Shown piece after piece: positions 7,518-18,335 of a stretch of DNA of 32,109 nt. A program made the translations under genes and the position numbers. The notes beneath the pieces are model-generated. The model was not told the origin of the DNA and made no database searches. It saw only the letters and a list, made by a program, of their open reading frames with translations. Every line of letters starts with the position of its first letter. Position 1 is the stretch's first letter. The stretch is from Chitinophagaceae bacterium. GTDB lineage: Bacteria > Bacteroidota > Bacteroidia > Chitinophagales > Chitinophagaceae. The DNA is taken from positions 1 through 32,109 of the forward strand of contig CANGSR010000008.1 of the NCBI GenBank assembly GCA_947456055.1, read 5' to 3'.

Positions 7518-8981
7518 ATGAATGCGTATATCCTCTTTCTCTCAAAGGCCATCCTAAGTTCAGGATTGTTTTACCTATGGTATTTATTGGTTTTGAAAAA
7601 CCAGAAGATGCACGTATTCAACCGTCATTTCCTAAGGGCGGCAGTGGTGGCAAGTCTTTTATTACCAACTACCAATATTAGCTACAACCTGGTAACCAAA
7701 TCGCAAAACCTCGTTGCAATAAAAATGCTACAGGTTATTAGCGGTGGGGAAGAAGCCGATGTGGTAGTCTCATCTGGTACACAATCATGGTTCACTATGG
7801 AACATGTACTTTTTAGCCTTTATGCCTTTGTAATCGGCATACTATTGGTTTGGAGCATAATACCCATAGTAAGGCTGTTCAAAATAAAATCAGGCAGCAG
7901 GGTAAGTAAATATCCTGGTTACAACCTTATCCATGTCAATATTCCATCTGCCCCATTTTCATTCCTCAATAATTTGTATTGGAATGAAAGTACCGACCCT
8001 GAAACCGACCCTGGTAAGCAAATGATGGTTCATGAACTGTGTCACATCAAACAAAAACACTCTTATGACAACCTGCTGATGCAACTGGTATTGGTGGTTT
8101 TCTGGATTAATCCTTTTTATTGGCTTATGAGAAAGGAGCTCACAATGGTTCACGAATTTATAGCCGATGAAGCTGCAATAGCACCTAATGATACTGATAC
8201 TTTCGCACGAATGTTGCTGCATGCCCGCTACGCTAATCTTTTCCCAACAATTGCCCATTCATTTTTTCACTCACCCATTAAAAGACGATTAACTATGCTT
8301 ACAAAATCGCCCAACACTTCATTTGCTGGTCTTCGCCGTATTCTGGCACTCCCATTATATCTGGGTATTGCAACCTTATGCTCGTTCAAAATCACCAACA
8401 CCCCCCAAACCCGAGCCACTGAACGCACCCTTATAGTGCTGGATGCAGGCCATGGAGGGAAGGATAATGGTGCATACAATAATGATGGCTTATTGGAAAA
8501 AAATGTAGCCATGCAAATAACAAATAATCTTAACCGTCTGGCTAAAGAATACAATATTGACGTGGTACTCACAAGGGATGGAGATAACTATCCAACTCTG
8601 GCAGAAAGGGTGAAAATGGCCAATGAAGCTCATGCCGCACTCTTTGTTTCTATACATACTAATAGTAAGCTTCCCGGCCGTGACTCAGTGAGTGATTATG
8701 AAATATATGTTTCTAAAGGAAATAAGCAATTACCACAAAGCTTATTACTTGGTTCTGCAATAGCTGGTAGACTTGCAACCCAAGGCCTCACGTTGCCAAT
8801 TAAAGAAAAGAGAATACATGTACTCAATGAAAATGATAATCCTGCTGTATTAATTGAATGTGGAGATATACGCAATCCATCACAAATGGCGATGCTCAAA
8901 GACCCTGCGAAGTCGGAGCAATACTGCCGCAATATATTGAGTGGAATTGTAGATTTTGTGAATAGCAAGGACAAGAAGTAA
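7518..8981 (+). CDS. M56 (BlaR1/MecR1-type) membrane metallopeptidase fused to a C-terminal N-acetylmuramoyl-L-alanine amidase (amidase_3)
   Basis: TM helices, VHELCHIKQKH (HExxH); then VLDAGHGG, GLLEKN, FVSIHTN, AVLIECGD amidase_3 zinc/catalytic motifs. Confidence 0.88.
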   Translation: MNAYILFLSKAILSSGLFYLWYLLVLKNQKMHVFNRHFLRAAVVASLLLPTTNISYNLVTKSQNLVAIKMLQVISGGEEADVVVSSGTQSWFTMEHVLFSLYAFVIGILLVWSIIPIVRLFKIKSGSRVSKYPGYNLIHVNIPSAPFSFLNNLYWNESTDPETDPGKQMMVHELCHIKQKHSYDNLLMQLVLVVFWINPFYWLMRKELTMVHEFIADEAAIAPNDTDTFARMLLHARYANLFPTIAHSFFHSPIKRRLTMLTKSPNTSFAGLRRILALPLYLGIATLCSFKITNTPQTRATERTLIVLDAGHGGKDNGAYNNDGLLEKNVAMQITNNLNRLAKEYNIDVVLTRDGDNYPTLAERVKMANEAHAALFVSIHTNSKLPGRDSVSDYEIYVSKGNKQLPQSLLLGSAIAGRLATQGLTLPIKEKRIHVLNENDNPAVLIECGDIRNPSQMAMLKDPAKSEQYCRNILSGIVDFVNSKDKK

Positions 8982-9009
8982 TTGGAATAAATCTGATACT
9001 GGTAAATTC

Positions 9010-9058
9010 CGGCTGTGATGATTAGGCGATGTCTTTTTCATCACAGCCGATTTTTTTT
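9010..9058 (+). terminator. Rho-independent terminator after the M56-amidase gene
   Basis: CGGCTGTGATGA...TCATCACAGCCG hairpin followed by T8. Confidence 0.85.
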
Positions 9059-9200
9059 ACAAATAAATTATTTTGTTGGGTTACTAACATTTGGCTAATA
9101 AATTACGTCTATATATTAAGACACCAATAAAATTTCATCGGTATTGGGAATGTTGGCCTCGTCAGCCTTCTTTACTTAACCTAACAAAATAAATTGTTTT

Positions 9201-11102
9201 ATGAAAAAACTGTTACTCCTTTTTATTGCTGCAATTTGCATGTCTGTTGCCACTTTTGCTATTGCACCAATTGTGGGTCCAACCACAGTATGCCAACGTT
9301 CCTACGCTTATCTATCCGATTCTACGCCGGGTGGTACATGGAGTAGTAGTGATCCTGCTATTGCCACTATAAACCCAACTGATGGAACATTATTTGGGGT
9401 AGCAAGTGGAAGTTGTGTTATTACATATACAGTAGGTGGTTCTTTTATTACCGAAATATTTACGGTTGGTCCTTTTGTTCCTTGGATAACGGGTCCTTCG
9501 GGAATTTGCGTAGGAGTAACCTCAGCGGTTTCAGATGCCGATCCGGGTGGCACATGGAGCGTTGATTTTCCGTCAATTCTTACTATAAATGCTACGACGG
9601 GAGTTATTGTGGGTGTTTCCCCTGGTGTTGCTACAGTCTATTATACACTGGGAACAGGTTGTTCGGTTGATGGGAGTATCACGGTTAATTCAACGGGAGT
9701 GGGACCGATAGTTGGCCCATCCTTGCTATGCATTGGGGCTTCTGATTCTATGTTAGATTCATATCCCGGAGGAACATGGGAGAGTTCTAATACTGCGGTG
9801 GCTACTGTTTCAAGTACAGGTTTGGTAACTGGAGTCTCCTCAGGCACTACATTAATTAGTTATACTGGTGTTGGGATTTGCGGAGCAGAAACCGTGACTA
9901 AAGTATTAAGTGTGGGCACACCCATTTCATTGGCACCTATTTCGTATACTACATTAAATGTTGCCATCGGTGCTATGGTTATATATACTGACGCTACTTT
10001 AGGGGGTACATGGGCAAGCAGTACCCCGGCGGTTGCAACTGTTAATCCATCAACCGGTGTTGTTACCGGTATTGCATCAGGTACTACCACATTAACCTAT
10101 ACTGTGCCAAGTTGTATCGGCACTGTTTTTTGCACTCAGGTTATCAGTGTTTCGGTACTTAATGGTATTTCAGGTAATATAGTTTTTTCTAGTGGTGCTT
10201 ATTCAGGTCCACTCACTGTATGGTTGATCCATTACAACTCTGGTACACATAATTTAGTAGCCGTTGACTCTATTTATACTACGGTTTCGGGCATAAGCAG
10301 CTATTATTATCACTTTACTGGCATGGCTTCAGATTCTTTTAGGGTTAAGGCAGCAGGCTACGATTCCACAGCTTCCTATACCGGATATGTGCCTACCTAC
10401 CACACAAGCAGTTATTTCTGGAATACTGCTGATGTTATCAACCATATTAGCGGAACAGCCGATGTAAATAAAGACATCGATATGGCATGGGGTACCGTAC
10501 CTGCCGGAACAGGGTTTATTGCTGGGGACGTTACTACTGGTGCCAATCGTGGTTCTTCTACAGGTTTACCTGCGGTTCATCTAAGGATATACCTGATAAA
10601 TTCAACTACCGGTAGCCTCATCCAACAGGTCTTCACTGATGCTGCCGGTCATTATACTTTCCCGTCTATCCCGGTTGGTCAGACTTATACCGTTCACCCT
10701 GAGGCTATTAATTATACTACAACACCATATACGGGTATTATGCTCACTTCAGCAAACCCCTCTATGTCGGCTGCAAATTTCATTCAGCATACAGTTTCAA
10801 AAACGATTACACCAGGTGCAGAATCTGTACCCGGTCTAAATAATATAGTTGCTTCCATTACGGCCTATCCTAACCCTACAAATGGCAAACTAAACCTTAG
10901 TTGGCAGGAATTAACAACCGAAAAGGCAACCATTACTATTACAGATATTACTGGGAAGGAGCTAATTCAATCATCAATAACCCTGACCAAAGGTTCTGGT
11001 AATCAACAATTTGATTTATCGGGTCTTACAAATGGCCTTTATTTAATGAATTTTAAGTCTGAAAATATTAATTACAACAACAAAATACAGGTGCAACATT
11101 AA
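9201..11102 (+). CDS. Secreted protein with Ig-like (BIG_2-type) repeats and T9SS-type C-terminal sorting domain
   Basis: Signal peptide MKKLLLLFIAAICMSVATFA; repeated GGTWxSSxxxxATVxxxTGxVxGxxxGTxxxxYT; C-term AYPNPTNGKLNLSW...GLTNGLYLMNF. Confidence 0.85.
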   Translation: MKKLLLLFIAAICMSVATFAIAPIVGPTTVCQRSYAYLSDSTPGGTWSSSDPAIATINPTDGTLFGVASGSCVITYTVGGSFITEIFTVGPFVPWITGPSGICVGVTSAVSDADPGGTWSVDFPSILTINATTGVIVGVSPGVATVYYTLGTGCSVDGSITVNSTGVGPIVGPSLLCIGASDSMLDSYPGGTWESSNTAVATVSSTGLVTGVSSGTTLISYTGVGICGAETVTKVLSVGTPISLAPISYTTLNVAIGAMVIYTDATLGGTWASSTPAVATVNPSTGVVTGIASGTTTLTYTVPSCIGTVFCTQVISVSVLNGISGNIVFSSGAYSGPLTVWLIHYNSGTHNLVAVDSIYTTVSGISSYYYHFTGMASDSFRVKAAGYDSTASYTGYVPTYHTSSYFWNTADVINHISGTADVNKDIDMAWGTVPAGTGFIAGDVTTGANRGSSTGLPAVHLRIYLINSTTGSLIQQVFTDAAGHYTFPSIPVGQTYTVHPEAINYTTTPYTGIMLTSANPSMSAANFIQHTVSKTITPGAESVPGLNNIVASITAYPNPTNGKLNLSWQELTTEKATITITDITGKELIQSSITLTKGSGNQQFDLSGLTNGLYLMNFKSENINYNNKIQVQH

Positions 11103-11126
11103 TCCTGTTTATTCTTTTAGTATTGG

Positions 11127-11154
11127 GCAGGAGTAGAAATGCTCCTGCTTTTTT
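11127..11154 (+). terminator. Rho-independent terminator
   Basis: GCAGGAG tagaaatg CTCCTGC followed by T6. Confidence 0.8.
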
Positions 11155-11255
11155 ATGTTGTATTTAGAGCCAAAAAGTCGCATGAGTCCCTTATGAATAT
11201 AACCCCTCTTCGGTTAAATAAGGTTAATCTTCTATACCGGGTGCATTTCTGTCCC

Positions 11256-11263
11256 TACCTTTG
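11256..11263 (+). promoter_or_regulatory. Candidate -7 element TACCTTTG for the receptor gene
   Basis: Exact TAnnTTTG match 21 nt before the ATG at 11285; no -33 TTTG seen. Confidence 0.4.
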
Positions 11264-11284
11264 GGGAAATAGCTATCCATAAGT

Positions 11285-13699
11285 ATGAGTTGGATTACCA
11301 AAGTATTATCCCTATTAGTTTGTTTGTTATGTCCCTTGGCGGCTGTAGCCCAGTTATTGACTATTAGTGGTATAATAAGCGATGAAAAGGCAACCCTTAG
11401 TGGGGCTACGATTTCCCTATTGAAAGGCGCAGATTCGTCATGGGTTAAAACGGAAATCTCTGATGATAAAGGGGTATTTACTTTCAGTCAGGTATCAGGT
11501 GGTAGCTATTTACTTTCAGCTACATCTGTAGGTTATGAATCCCTTTTGATGCCTATAAATGTCAATGAAAATACCTCAGTGCCATTCAACATACAATTAC
11601 ATAAATCCAATAATTCGCTTGGAGAGGTTGCCATTACTGCGAAAAAGCCTTTTATCGAAATGTCGCTGGGTAAGTTAGTGGTAAATATTGAGGGGACTTC
11701 TACTACAGCTATTTCTACAGTTCTTGATTTGTTGCGCAGGTTACCGGGGGTGTCGGTTGACCAAAATGGAAATATTACCATGATGGGTAAGGCTGGTGTA
11801 ATGGTGTTGATTGACGACCACCCCACCTATCTTAGTGGCGATGACCTGGCCAATTATCTACGCACCATTACTGCCGAAGAGGTAAGTCAGATAGAACTTA
11901 TTACCCAACCAGGTGCCAAATATGATGCAGCCGGAAATACCGGGGTTATCAATGTAAAGATTAAGAAAAATAGAAAACAGGGACTCAATGGCAATTTAAC
12001 CCTAAGTTATGGGCAGGGTGTGCGCTACAACAGGCATGAGAGCTTACAGGTAAATTATAAGAAAAAGAAGCTGAACCTATCCTTTGGACTCACTGATATG
12101 GAGGCTATAGGTTTTGCAGATTATCTGGAAACCCTTAGTTATTTCAATGTTGCCAATTCTAGCCTTTTGGCGAAAAGTAAAGTCCATTCAGCTACAATAG
12201 AGGATTTCAGTAATACGGCAATAAGATTGGCTGCTGATTATGACCTTGATAAGGATAATACTATAGGGGTAAATGTGCGTAGTACTTACCACCCTAACAA
12301 TACCCATGGTGATATTAGTACTGCAACCACAAACGACGTGAATAATAGTATAGGGTTTGGAGAGGTGAGAAATAAGGATTACCACCTGCGCAAGGACATT
12401 ATGGCTAATGCCTACCTTACCCACAAGTTCAATAAAGACAATACCCTTGATGTGAATCTTGATTATCTCGCATTCACTAAAACAGCATGGCAGGACATCA
12501 ATAATACCCAATATGATGTTATCAAGCTCCTAACTAATCAACAACTATTGCATAGCCAGCAGCCATCAGAAATCAACGTATTTAGTGCAAGGGCAGATTA
12601 TTCAGGCACATTGAAGCATGATATAAAAATGGAAGCAGGACTGAAAAGCAGCATTGTAGGTACTGATAATGATGCAAAATTTACCCAGTATGTTGGGGGG
12701 GCCTGGGTATATGACTCTACCCGCTCCAACCGTTTCAATTACAAGGAGAATATTAATGCTGCCTACCTTAATTTCTCTAAAACACTCAACCCTAAATGGG
12801 ATGCCAGAGTGGGGCTAAGAGCAGAGCAAACTAATGCTGATGGACAACAATACGTTCATGATGTTCATTTTACTAAACATTATCTTTCCCTTTTTCCAAC
12901 AGGATTCCTTTCTTATAAGAAAGACAGCAGCAATCAGTTCGAACTCAACTATGGCCGCCGAATTGACCGTCCATCCTACAATCAGTTGAATCCTTTTATT
13001 TATTATGCCTTTGATTACAACTACAATGTAGGCAATCCAAATCTTCAGCCGCAGTTTACCAATAGTATTGAATTGAAGCATAGCTATAAGAATATGATTA
13101 TAACTACATTAAACTATTCGGCTACAAATGATGTAATGAATGATATACTAGAGGTAAATGACTCAACCAGGGTAGTGTACAAAACCCAGAAGAATTTTGC
13201 ATCTAATAATTTTGGGTATATAGGTATTCAATTCAATAAAAACATTTTTAAATGGTGGAGTCTCAATTCATCAGTAAGTGTGTTTTATGCCAGCTACAAT
13301 GGCATGGTGAATAATGTAAATAAGCATGTGGAATACTCAGGATATTCGGTTTCTGTGAATACCCAATTCGATTTTGGTAAAGGATGGAAAGCTGATGGCT
13401 ACGGGTATTATAACAGCAATGGCAGATCATCACTTACCGAGTCTTTTATGGCTAACGGCTATATGGAATTGGGTGTGTCAAAAAAAATAAACGAGCGTTT
13501 CTTAATCAAGTTCTCAGCCGAAGACCCACTGTATATCAACAAATTTTACTATTATAATGAGTCAACAAATTTCAAGTCGGACGCTAGGGTAAGGTATGCC
13601 ACCCAATTTTTTAGTCTTGCCCTTACCTGGAAATTTGGTGGCAAACAATCTGAAACCCATCAGGTAAGTGCCATTGATGAAGCTGGGAGGGTGAAGTAA
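11285..13699 (+). CDS. TonB-dependent receptor-like outer membrane protein (CarboxypepD_reg-like plus OMP_b-brl_3 barrel)
   Basis: Signal peptide, TISGIISDEKATLSGATISLLKGADSSWVKTEISDDKGVFTFSQV, plug-like VVNIEGTSTTAISTVLDLLRRLPGVSVDQNGNITMMGK, long beta-barrel C-terminus. Confidence 0.87.
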   Translation: MSWITKVLSLLVCLLCPLAAVAQLLTISGIISDEKATLSGATISLLKGADSSWVKTEISDDKGVFTFSQVSGGSYLLSATSVGYESLLMPINVNENTSVPFNIQLHKSNNSLGEVAITAKKPFIEMSLGKLVVNIEGTSTTAISTVLDLLRRLPGVSVDQNGNITMMGKAGVMVLIDDHPTYLSGDDLANYLRTITAEEVSQIELITQPGAKYDAAGNTGVINVKIKKNRKQGLNGNLTLSYGQGVRYNRHESLQVNYKKKKLNLSFGLTDMEAIGFADYLETLSYFNVANSSLLAKSKVHSATIEDFSNTAIRLAADYDLDKDNTIGVNVRSTYHPNNTHGDISTATTNDVNNSIGFGEVRNKDYHLRKDIMANAYLTHKFNKDNTLDVNLDYLAFTKTAWQDINNTQYDVIKLLTNQQLLHSQQPSEINVFSARADYSGTLKHDIKMEAGLKSSIVGTDNDAKFTQYVGGAWVYDSTRSNRFNYKENINAAYLNFSKTLNPKWDARVGLRAEQTNADGQQYVHDVHFTKHYLSLFPTGFLSYKKDSSNQFELNYGRRIDRPSYNQLNPFIYYAFDYNYNVGNPNLQPQFTNSIELKHSYKNMIITTLNYSATNDVMNDILEVNDSTRVVYKTQKNFASNNFGYIGIQFNKNIFKWWSLNSSVSVFYASYNGMVNNVNKHVEYSGYSVSVNTQFDFGKGWKADGYGYYNSNGRSSLTESFMANGYMELGVSKKINERFLIKFSAEDPLYINKFYYYNESTNFKSDARVRYATQFFSLALTWKFGGKQSETHQVSAIDEAGRVK

Positions 13700-13713
13700 C
13701 ATTCGGGGCCTAA

Positions 13714-13752
13714 TCAAAAAAATAATGGGCTACCATAATTGTATGATAGCCC
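13714..13752 (-). terminator. Probable (bidirectional) terminator between receptor gene and hemL
   Basis: GGGCTATCATA/TATGGTAGCCC stem (one G-T pair) with T-rich tract on the minus strand. Confidence 0.6.
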
Positions 13753-13776
13753 CTTATTATAATAATCTGGTTGTTC

Positions 13777-15075
13777 TTAAAAATTCGAAATAAAGTTTTG
13801 CGCAGCAAAAACAGTCTCATCGATATCCTCAAATGATAATGCCTTACTGATAAACCAGGTTTCAAAAGCTGATGGTGGCAAATAAAAACCATCGGTAAGC
13901 ATGCCATGGAAGAACTTATTGAAAAGTGCATTATTGGCAGCGGCAGCAGATGCGAAATTATTCACCGGCTTTTCGCTAAAATGTACGCTAATCATAGAGC
14001 CAAAACGGTTGATAACAAATGGGGAACTACCCGTGCTTAATGCTTTCTCCAATCCTGCTTGCAGGTAAGCGGTTTTATCTTCAATCTCTTTATAGATAGA
14101 TGGATTGTCCTTTAAAGTTCTCAGCATGGTATACCCGGCTATCATGGCTATTGGGTTACCACTCAGTGTGCCTGCCTGGTAAACATTACCCAATGGGGCT
14201 ATATGCTCCATAATGGCCCTTTTACCACCAAAAGCACCAACAGGCAATCCACCACCTATCACCTTACCATAGGTTACCAGGTCGGCATCAATACCTAGTC
14301 TTTCCTGTGCACCACCAGCAGCAAGCCTGAAGCCTGTCATCACCTCGTCGAAAATAAATACAATATCTTCCTTATCGCAAATATCCCTTAGCCCTTGCAG
14401 GAAGCCGGGTTCTGGTATAATACAACCCATATTACCAGCAACAGGTTCTATGATGATAGCTGCTATTTCTCCCGGATATTGTTTTACCAGTTGCTCTACA
14501 GCCTCAAGGTCATTATATGGGGCAGTAAGGGTATCAATTGATACACCCGCTGTAACACCAGGCACTGTTTGTATATTAAAAGTAGCCAGCCCGCTACCTG
14601 CCTTTACTAGAAAAGCATCAGCATGCCCATGGTAACAACCTTCAAATTTGATGAATTTGTTCCTGCCGGTATAGCCACGGGCTAGCCTTAGTGCACTCAT
14701 ACATGCCTCAGTACCACTGCTCACCATACGCACCATGTCCACATTTGGAGCCATGCTACATATAAGTTCAGCCATTTCTATTTCCAGCTCTGTAGGTGCA
14801 CCAAAAGAAGTAGAGTGGGCTGCTTTTTCGCAAATAGCATCCACTACAGGTTCATAAGCATGGCCTAAAATCATAGGGCCCCATGAGTTGATATAATCTA
14901 CATACCTGTTGCCATCAGCGTCAAACATGTATGCGCCTTTAGCCCGCTCCATAAATAATGGTGTGCCACCCACGCTCCTGAAAGCCCTTACCGGTGAGTT
15001 TACCCCGCCTGGTATTGTTTTCTGGGCCCTTTCGAATAATTCCTGGCTTCTTGTCGTTATTTTCATCTGTTTCAA
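13777..15075 (-). CDS. hemL: Glutamate-1-semialdehyde 2,1-aminomutase
   Basis: [65 protein letters not shown]. Confidence 0.95.
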   Translation of the reverse strand: MKQMKITTRSQELFERAQKTIPGGVNSPVRAFRSVGGTPLFMERAKGAYMFDADGNRYVDYINSWGPMILGHAYEPVVDAICEKAAHSTSFGAPTELEIEMAELICSMAPNVDMVRMVSSGTEACMSALRLARGYTGRNKFIKFEGCYHGHADAFLVKAGSGLATFNIQTVPGVTAGVSIDTLTAPYNDLEAVEQLVKQYPGEIAAIIIEPVAGNMGCIIPEPGFLQGLRDICDKEDIVFIFDEVMTGFRLAAGGAQERLGIDADLVTYGKVIGGGLPVGAFGGKRAIMEHIAPLGNVYQAGTLSGNPIAMIAGYTMLRTLKDNPSIYKEIEDKTAYLQAGLEKALSTGSSPFVINRFGSMISVHFSEKPVNNFASAAAANNALFNKFFHGMLTDGFYLPPSAFETWFISKALSFEDIDETVFAAQNFISNF

Positions 15076-15171
15076 TTTTATAATTGAGCTACAAAATATT
15101 TTTTCTTAGTGGTTCTGATGATAAATCCTGAACTTTGTTATAACTTTATTTGAATATTATCTGTACTATTT

Positions 15172-15408
15172 ATGATTCTTATTGCCATTTTGTTTCCCGG
15201 TTTGTCATTTTTGCTCAGGGGCAAATTGATTTCTGCGGTGTTTGCTATCATCCTACAGGTGATTGCGCTTTTTACTTTAGTCTTAGTTGGCCTGGGTTTC
15301 TACATTTGGTTATTTACAGCTATCTGGGCTGTGAGCTCTTATACACAATCCCGTGCCGACAGAAGAAACCGTGAACTTATCCGTGCCATAAGGCAGGGTA
15401 GAAGGTAA
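15172..15408 (+). CDS. Small membrane protein, YqaE/Pmp3-like
   Basis: 78 aa with two hydrophobic helices and basic C-terminal tail. Confidence 0.5.
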   Translation: MILIAILFPGLSFLLRGKLISAVFAIILQVIALFTLVLVGLGFYIWLFTAIWAVSSYTQSRADRRNRELIRAIRQGRR

Positions 15409-15444
15409 TAACCTAAAGAACTTTGTCATAAATAAATGCCCGAA

Positions 15445-16041
15445 TTACGCTAAAGACGTTTTCCTATAAACCTCATTCAATGGCAAGTCGAATCCGATTG
15501 AATCAATAACCAAAGAAGAGTTACCATCTTCCGCATAAATTGGCTCGTCCCAGGTAGTTTCATTCTTTCTCCTGTTTATTTGAATAAATTTCCTGGTAGA
15601 ATCCACCAAAATATATTCCTTCAAAGAGGGTATTTGTTTATAGTAGTGAAATTTGAACGCCATATCATAACCCTTGGTTGAAGAACTCATTACTTCAATG
15701 ATTGCTGTTGGGTTGGTTAATGTATCAAATCCATTTTCTTTACGCTGTAGCTCTTCACATAAAATTGTCAGGTCTGGATACATGAAAGAATCAAAATCAG
15801 GTGTTGTGACCCTTAGGTCAGCCACCAAAATCTCACACTCTTTACCTTCCAAATAATTGCCAATCTTTCTCATCAGGTTGGCAACTATAAAGTTATGGTC
15901 GAAAGAAGCACCCGCCATATCATAAATTCTTCCTTCGAAGTATTCATGTTTTTCTAGACTTCTTACCTCTATTTCGAGATAATCATCAGGTGTTATATAA
16001 CTAACTGCTGGAAATGCCATAAATGCAGATTTATGATACAA
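15445..16041 (-). CDS. Uma2-family (DUF820) putative PD-(D/E)XK nuclease
   Basis: YEIEVRSLEKHEYFEGRIYDMAGAS-type N-terminus, YPDLTILCEE, TAIIEVMSSSTKGYD, YYKQIPSLKEYILVDS. A start at 16020 (MAFPAV) is also plausible. Confidence 0.85.
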   Translation of the reverse strand: MYHKSAFMAFPAVSYITPDDYLEIEVRSLEKHEYFEGRIYDMAGASFDHNFIVANLMRKIGNYLEGKECEILVADLRVTTPDFDSFMYPDLTILCEELQRKENGFDTLTNPTAIIEVMSSSTKGYDMAFKFHYYKQIPSLKEYILVDSTRKFIQINRRKNETTWDEPIYAEDGNSSLVIDSIGFDLPLNEVYRKTSLA

Positions 16042-16049
16042 ATATAAGA

Positions 16050-17027
16050 CTATCCGTTTATCAATTTGGCGGCATCCTTGGCATAATAGGTAGCAATAAG
16101 GTCGGCACCGGCACGCTTTATGCTGCTTAGTGACTCAATAATGGCCTTATTTTCATCCAGCCAACCCATTTTTACGGCAGCTTTTATCATGGCATATTCA
16201 CCGCTAACATGGTAGGCACTTACCGGCACATCCACACTATCCCTCACCTCACGGATAATATCCAGATAAGCCATAGCAGGTTTTACCATTACTATATCAG
16301 CACCTTCTTCCACATCCATCAGGGTTTCCTTTATTGCTTCACGACGGTTGGCGTAGTCCATCTGGTAGGTTTTCTTATCGCCAAATCCTGGTGCACTATC
16401 CAGCGCATCCCTGAAGGGACCATAAAAGCAACTTGCATACTTGGCACTATAGGCCATTATGCCTGTGCGGGTCATGTTGTTTTGTTCCAATGCTTCCCTT
16501 ATGGCTAGTATGCGGCCATCCATCATGTCGCTGGGAGCCACAATATCTGCACCTGCCTGGGCATGGCTCACACTCATTTGCGCCAATACTTCCACAGTAG
16601 GGTCGTTCACTATTTCATTATCTTCTACTATTCCGTCATGGCCATAGATGCTAAATGGGTCTAAAGCCACGTCAGTCATCACAATCATACCAGGGCAGGC
16701 ACTTTTAATAGCCCTTATGCTCCTTTGCATCAATCCGTTAGGATTTAATGCTTCTGTACCCTTATTGTCTTTCAGTTCATCTTTGCACTTAATGAAAAGC
16801 AATACACTTTTAATTCCCAAACCCCACAATTCTTTCACTTCATTCAGGGTATTATCAATACTCATGCGGTAATAGCCCTGCATTGATGATATTTCTTCCC
16901 TTACCCCGCTTCCTTCGGTAATAAAAAGTGGTGCTATAAAATCTGCCGGCCTTAAGATAGTTTCGGCTACCATAGCCCTTATTGCCGGTGACTGGCGTAG
17001 TATGCGGTTTCTTCTGATTAAATGCAT
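16050..17027 (-). CDS. hemB: Porphobilinogen synthase (delta-aminolevulinic acid dehydratase)
   Basis: FIAPLFITEG, DVALDPFSIYGHDG, VAPSDMMDGR, YQMDYANRREA, VMVKPAMAYLDIIR. Confidence 0.96.
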   Translation of the reverse strand: MHLIRRNRILRQSPAIRAMVAETILRPADFIAPLFITEGSGVREEISSMQGYYRMSIDNTLNEVKELWGLGIKSVLLFIKCKDELKDNKGTEALNPNGLMQRSIRAIKSACPGMIVMTDVALDPFSIYGHDGIVEDNEIVNDPTVEVLAQMSVSHAQAGADIVAPSDMMDGRILAIREALEQNNMTRTGIMAYSAKYASCFYGPFRDALDSAPGFGDKKTYQMDYANRREAIKETLMDVEEGADIVMVKPAMAYLDIIREVRDSVDVPVSAYHVSGEYAMIKAAVKMGWLDENKAIIESLSSIKRAGADLIATYYAKDAAKLING

Positions 17028-17208
17028 AGTCTGTAATTTGTGATGAAGGAGACAATTATTGACCCATTTCGTGACGCAAAACTAAGGTTATTATAAAACC
17101 CAAAACCTAATTGTCGTCATTTTTTCCATATTAAAATTATATAACACGAAAGAGTGGTGGGATCCTGCCAAATCGGGACGCAATAGAGCAATACACTAAA
17201 CCTATTTA

Positions 17209-18183
17209 TTACCTATTCTTGAACCTGTCATCGGTTAGTGTATTCAAAAAAGCTTCAAGGTCTATTTTATCCTGGGTTGAGAGATTTAATGGGGCAGTTA
17301 AAACTGAATCTGTATTTATGGGGTGAGGAACTACCTTACGAGGGTCATTGTAATATTCTATTACCTCTTTCAAGGTTTTGAACATCCCATTGTGCATATA
17401 AGGGGCAGTAACGGCCACATTCCTCAGTCCGGGCACTTTGAACTTGCCAATATCTGCTTTGTTTTTGGAAATCAAGTATCTACCGGAGTCATTCAGTTTT
17501 CCCCCATCAAACAAGCCTACATTCCTGAATTCATCACCGGTAAAATCTGGGGTAAAATGGCACTCAAAGCACCGTGCTTTCTCCAGAAATAATGTCCTAC
17601 CCCTGAGTGCTGATTCACCCATCAATATTGAATCATCGTTTGCCATATACCTGTCGTACGTAGTTTTTGATGTTTCCAGGGTTCGTTCGTAGGAGGCAAT
17701 AGCAGATTTGAGGTTGTTTTCATTAGGTTCTTCCTTAAAGACAGATTTAAACCAGGCTATATATTCTTTGTTTTGCTGCAACCTTTTTACTGCCTTGGGT
17801 AATGGTAGGTTCATCTCCACCTCGTTCTCAATTGGGAATTTTACTTGTTCCTCAAGGGTAGCAGCCCTGCCATCGTAAAACAAATAAGGGCGGTCGGCAA
17901 TATTGGCACAGGATGGTGCATTTCGGCCACCAGTTCTGTTCATAACACCTTTACTAAAAGCAACAGTATCTGCAAACCCATATTCAGGAATATGACATGA
18001 TGCGCAACTTTTGGTACTATCAGAAGACAATATTTTATCAAAAAACAATACCTCGCCCAGCTGCGCCTTGGTCTTTGGTTCTCCCGAAAAAGAATATTGT
18101 ATACTAGTTTTCTTCTGTTTGCTAAATGCAAAACAAACTACCAACATCAACAATAAAAACAGGGTAACGAGGGATTTCTTCAT
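17209..18183 (-). CDS. Di-heme cytochrome-c peroxidase (MauG/CcpA family)
   Basis: Two CxxCH motifs (CASCH, CFECH), QLGEVLFFDKILSSDST, VPGLRNVAVTAPYMHNGMFKTLKEVI. Confidence 0.92.
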   Translation of the reverse strand: MKKSLVTLFLLLMLVVCFAFSKQKKTSIQYSFSGEPKTKAQLGEVLFFDKILSSDSTKSCASCHIPEYGFADTVAFSKGVMNRTGGRNAPSCANIADRPYLFYDGRAATLEEQVKFPIENEVEMNLPLPKAVKRLQQNKEYIAWFKSVFKEEPNENNLKSAIASYERTLETSKTTYDRYMANDDSILMGESALRGRTLFLEKARCFECHFTPDFTGDEFRNVGLFDGGKLNDSGRYLISKNKADIGKFKVPGLRNVAVTAPYMHNGMFKTLKEVIEYYNDPRKVVPHPINTDSVLTAPLNLSTQDKIDLEAFLNTLTDDRFKNR

Positions 18184-18335
18184 GAAAACAAAAACGAGAT
18201 AGCAAAATTAGCACTTTCGGGACTTTTAGGCTAATTCTTGCTCCTAACAAAAGTCAGTTTGGCAAAACTAATTAACGAATATTCTCCACTTTCAAAATGA
18301 AATAATTCACTACCTTTATTCTTCAAATACTTTTT

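Noticed and set aside
15445-16041. Uma2-family gene as a transposon nuclease
   Set aside because: No inverted repeats, target duplications or transposase nearby; Uma2 genes are commonly free-standing.
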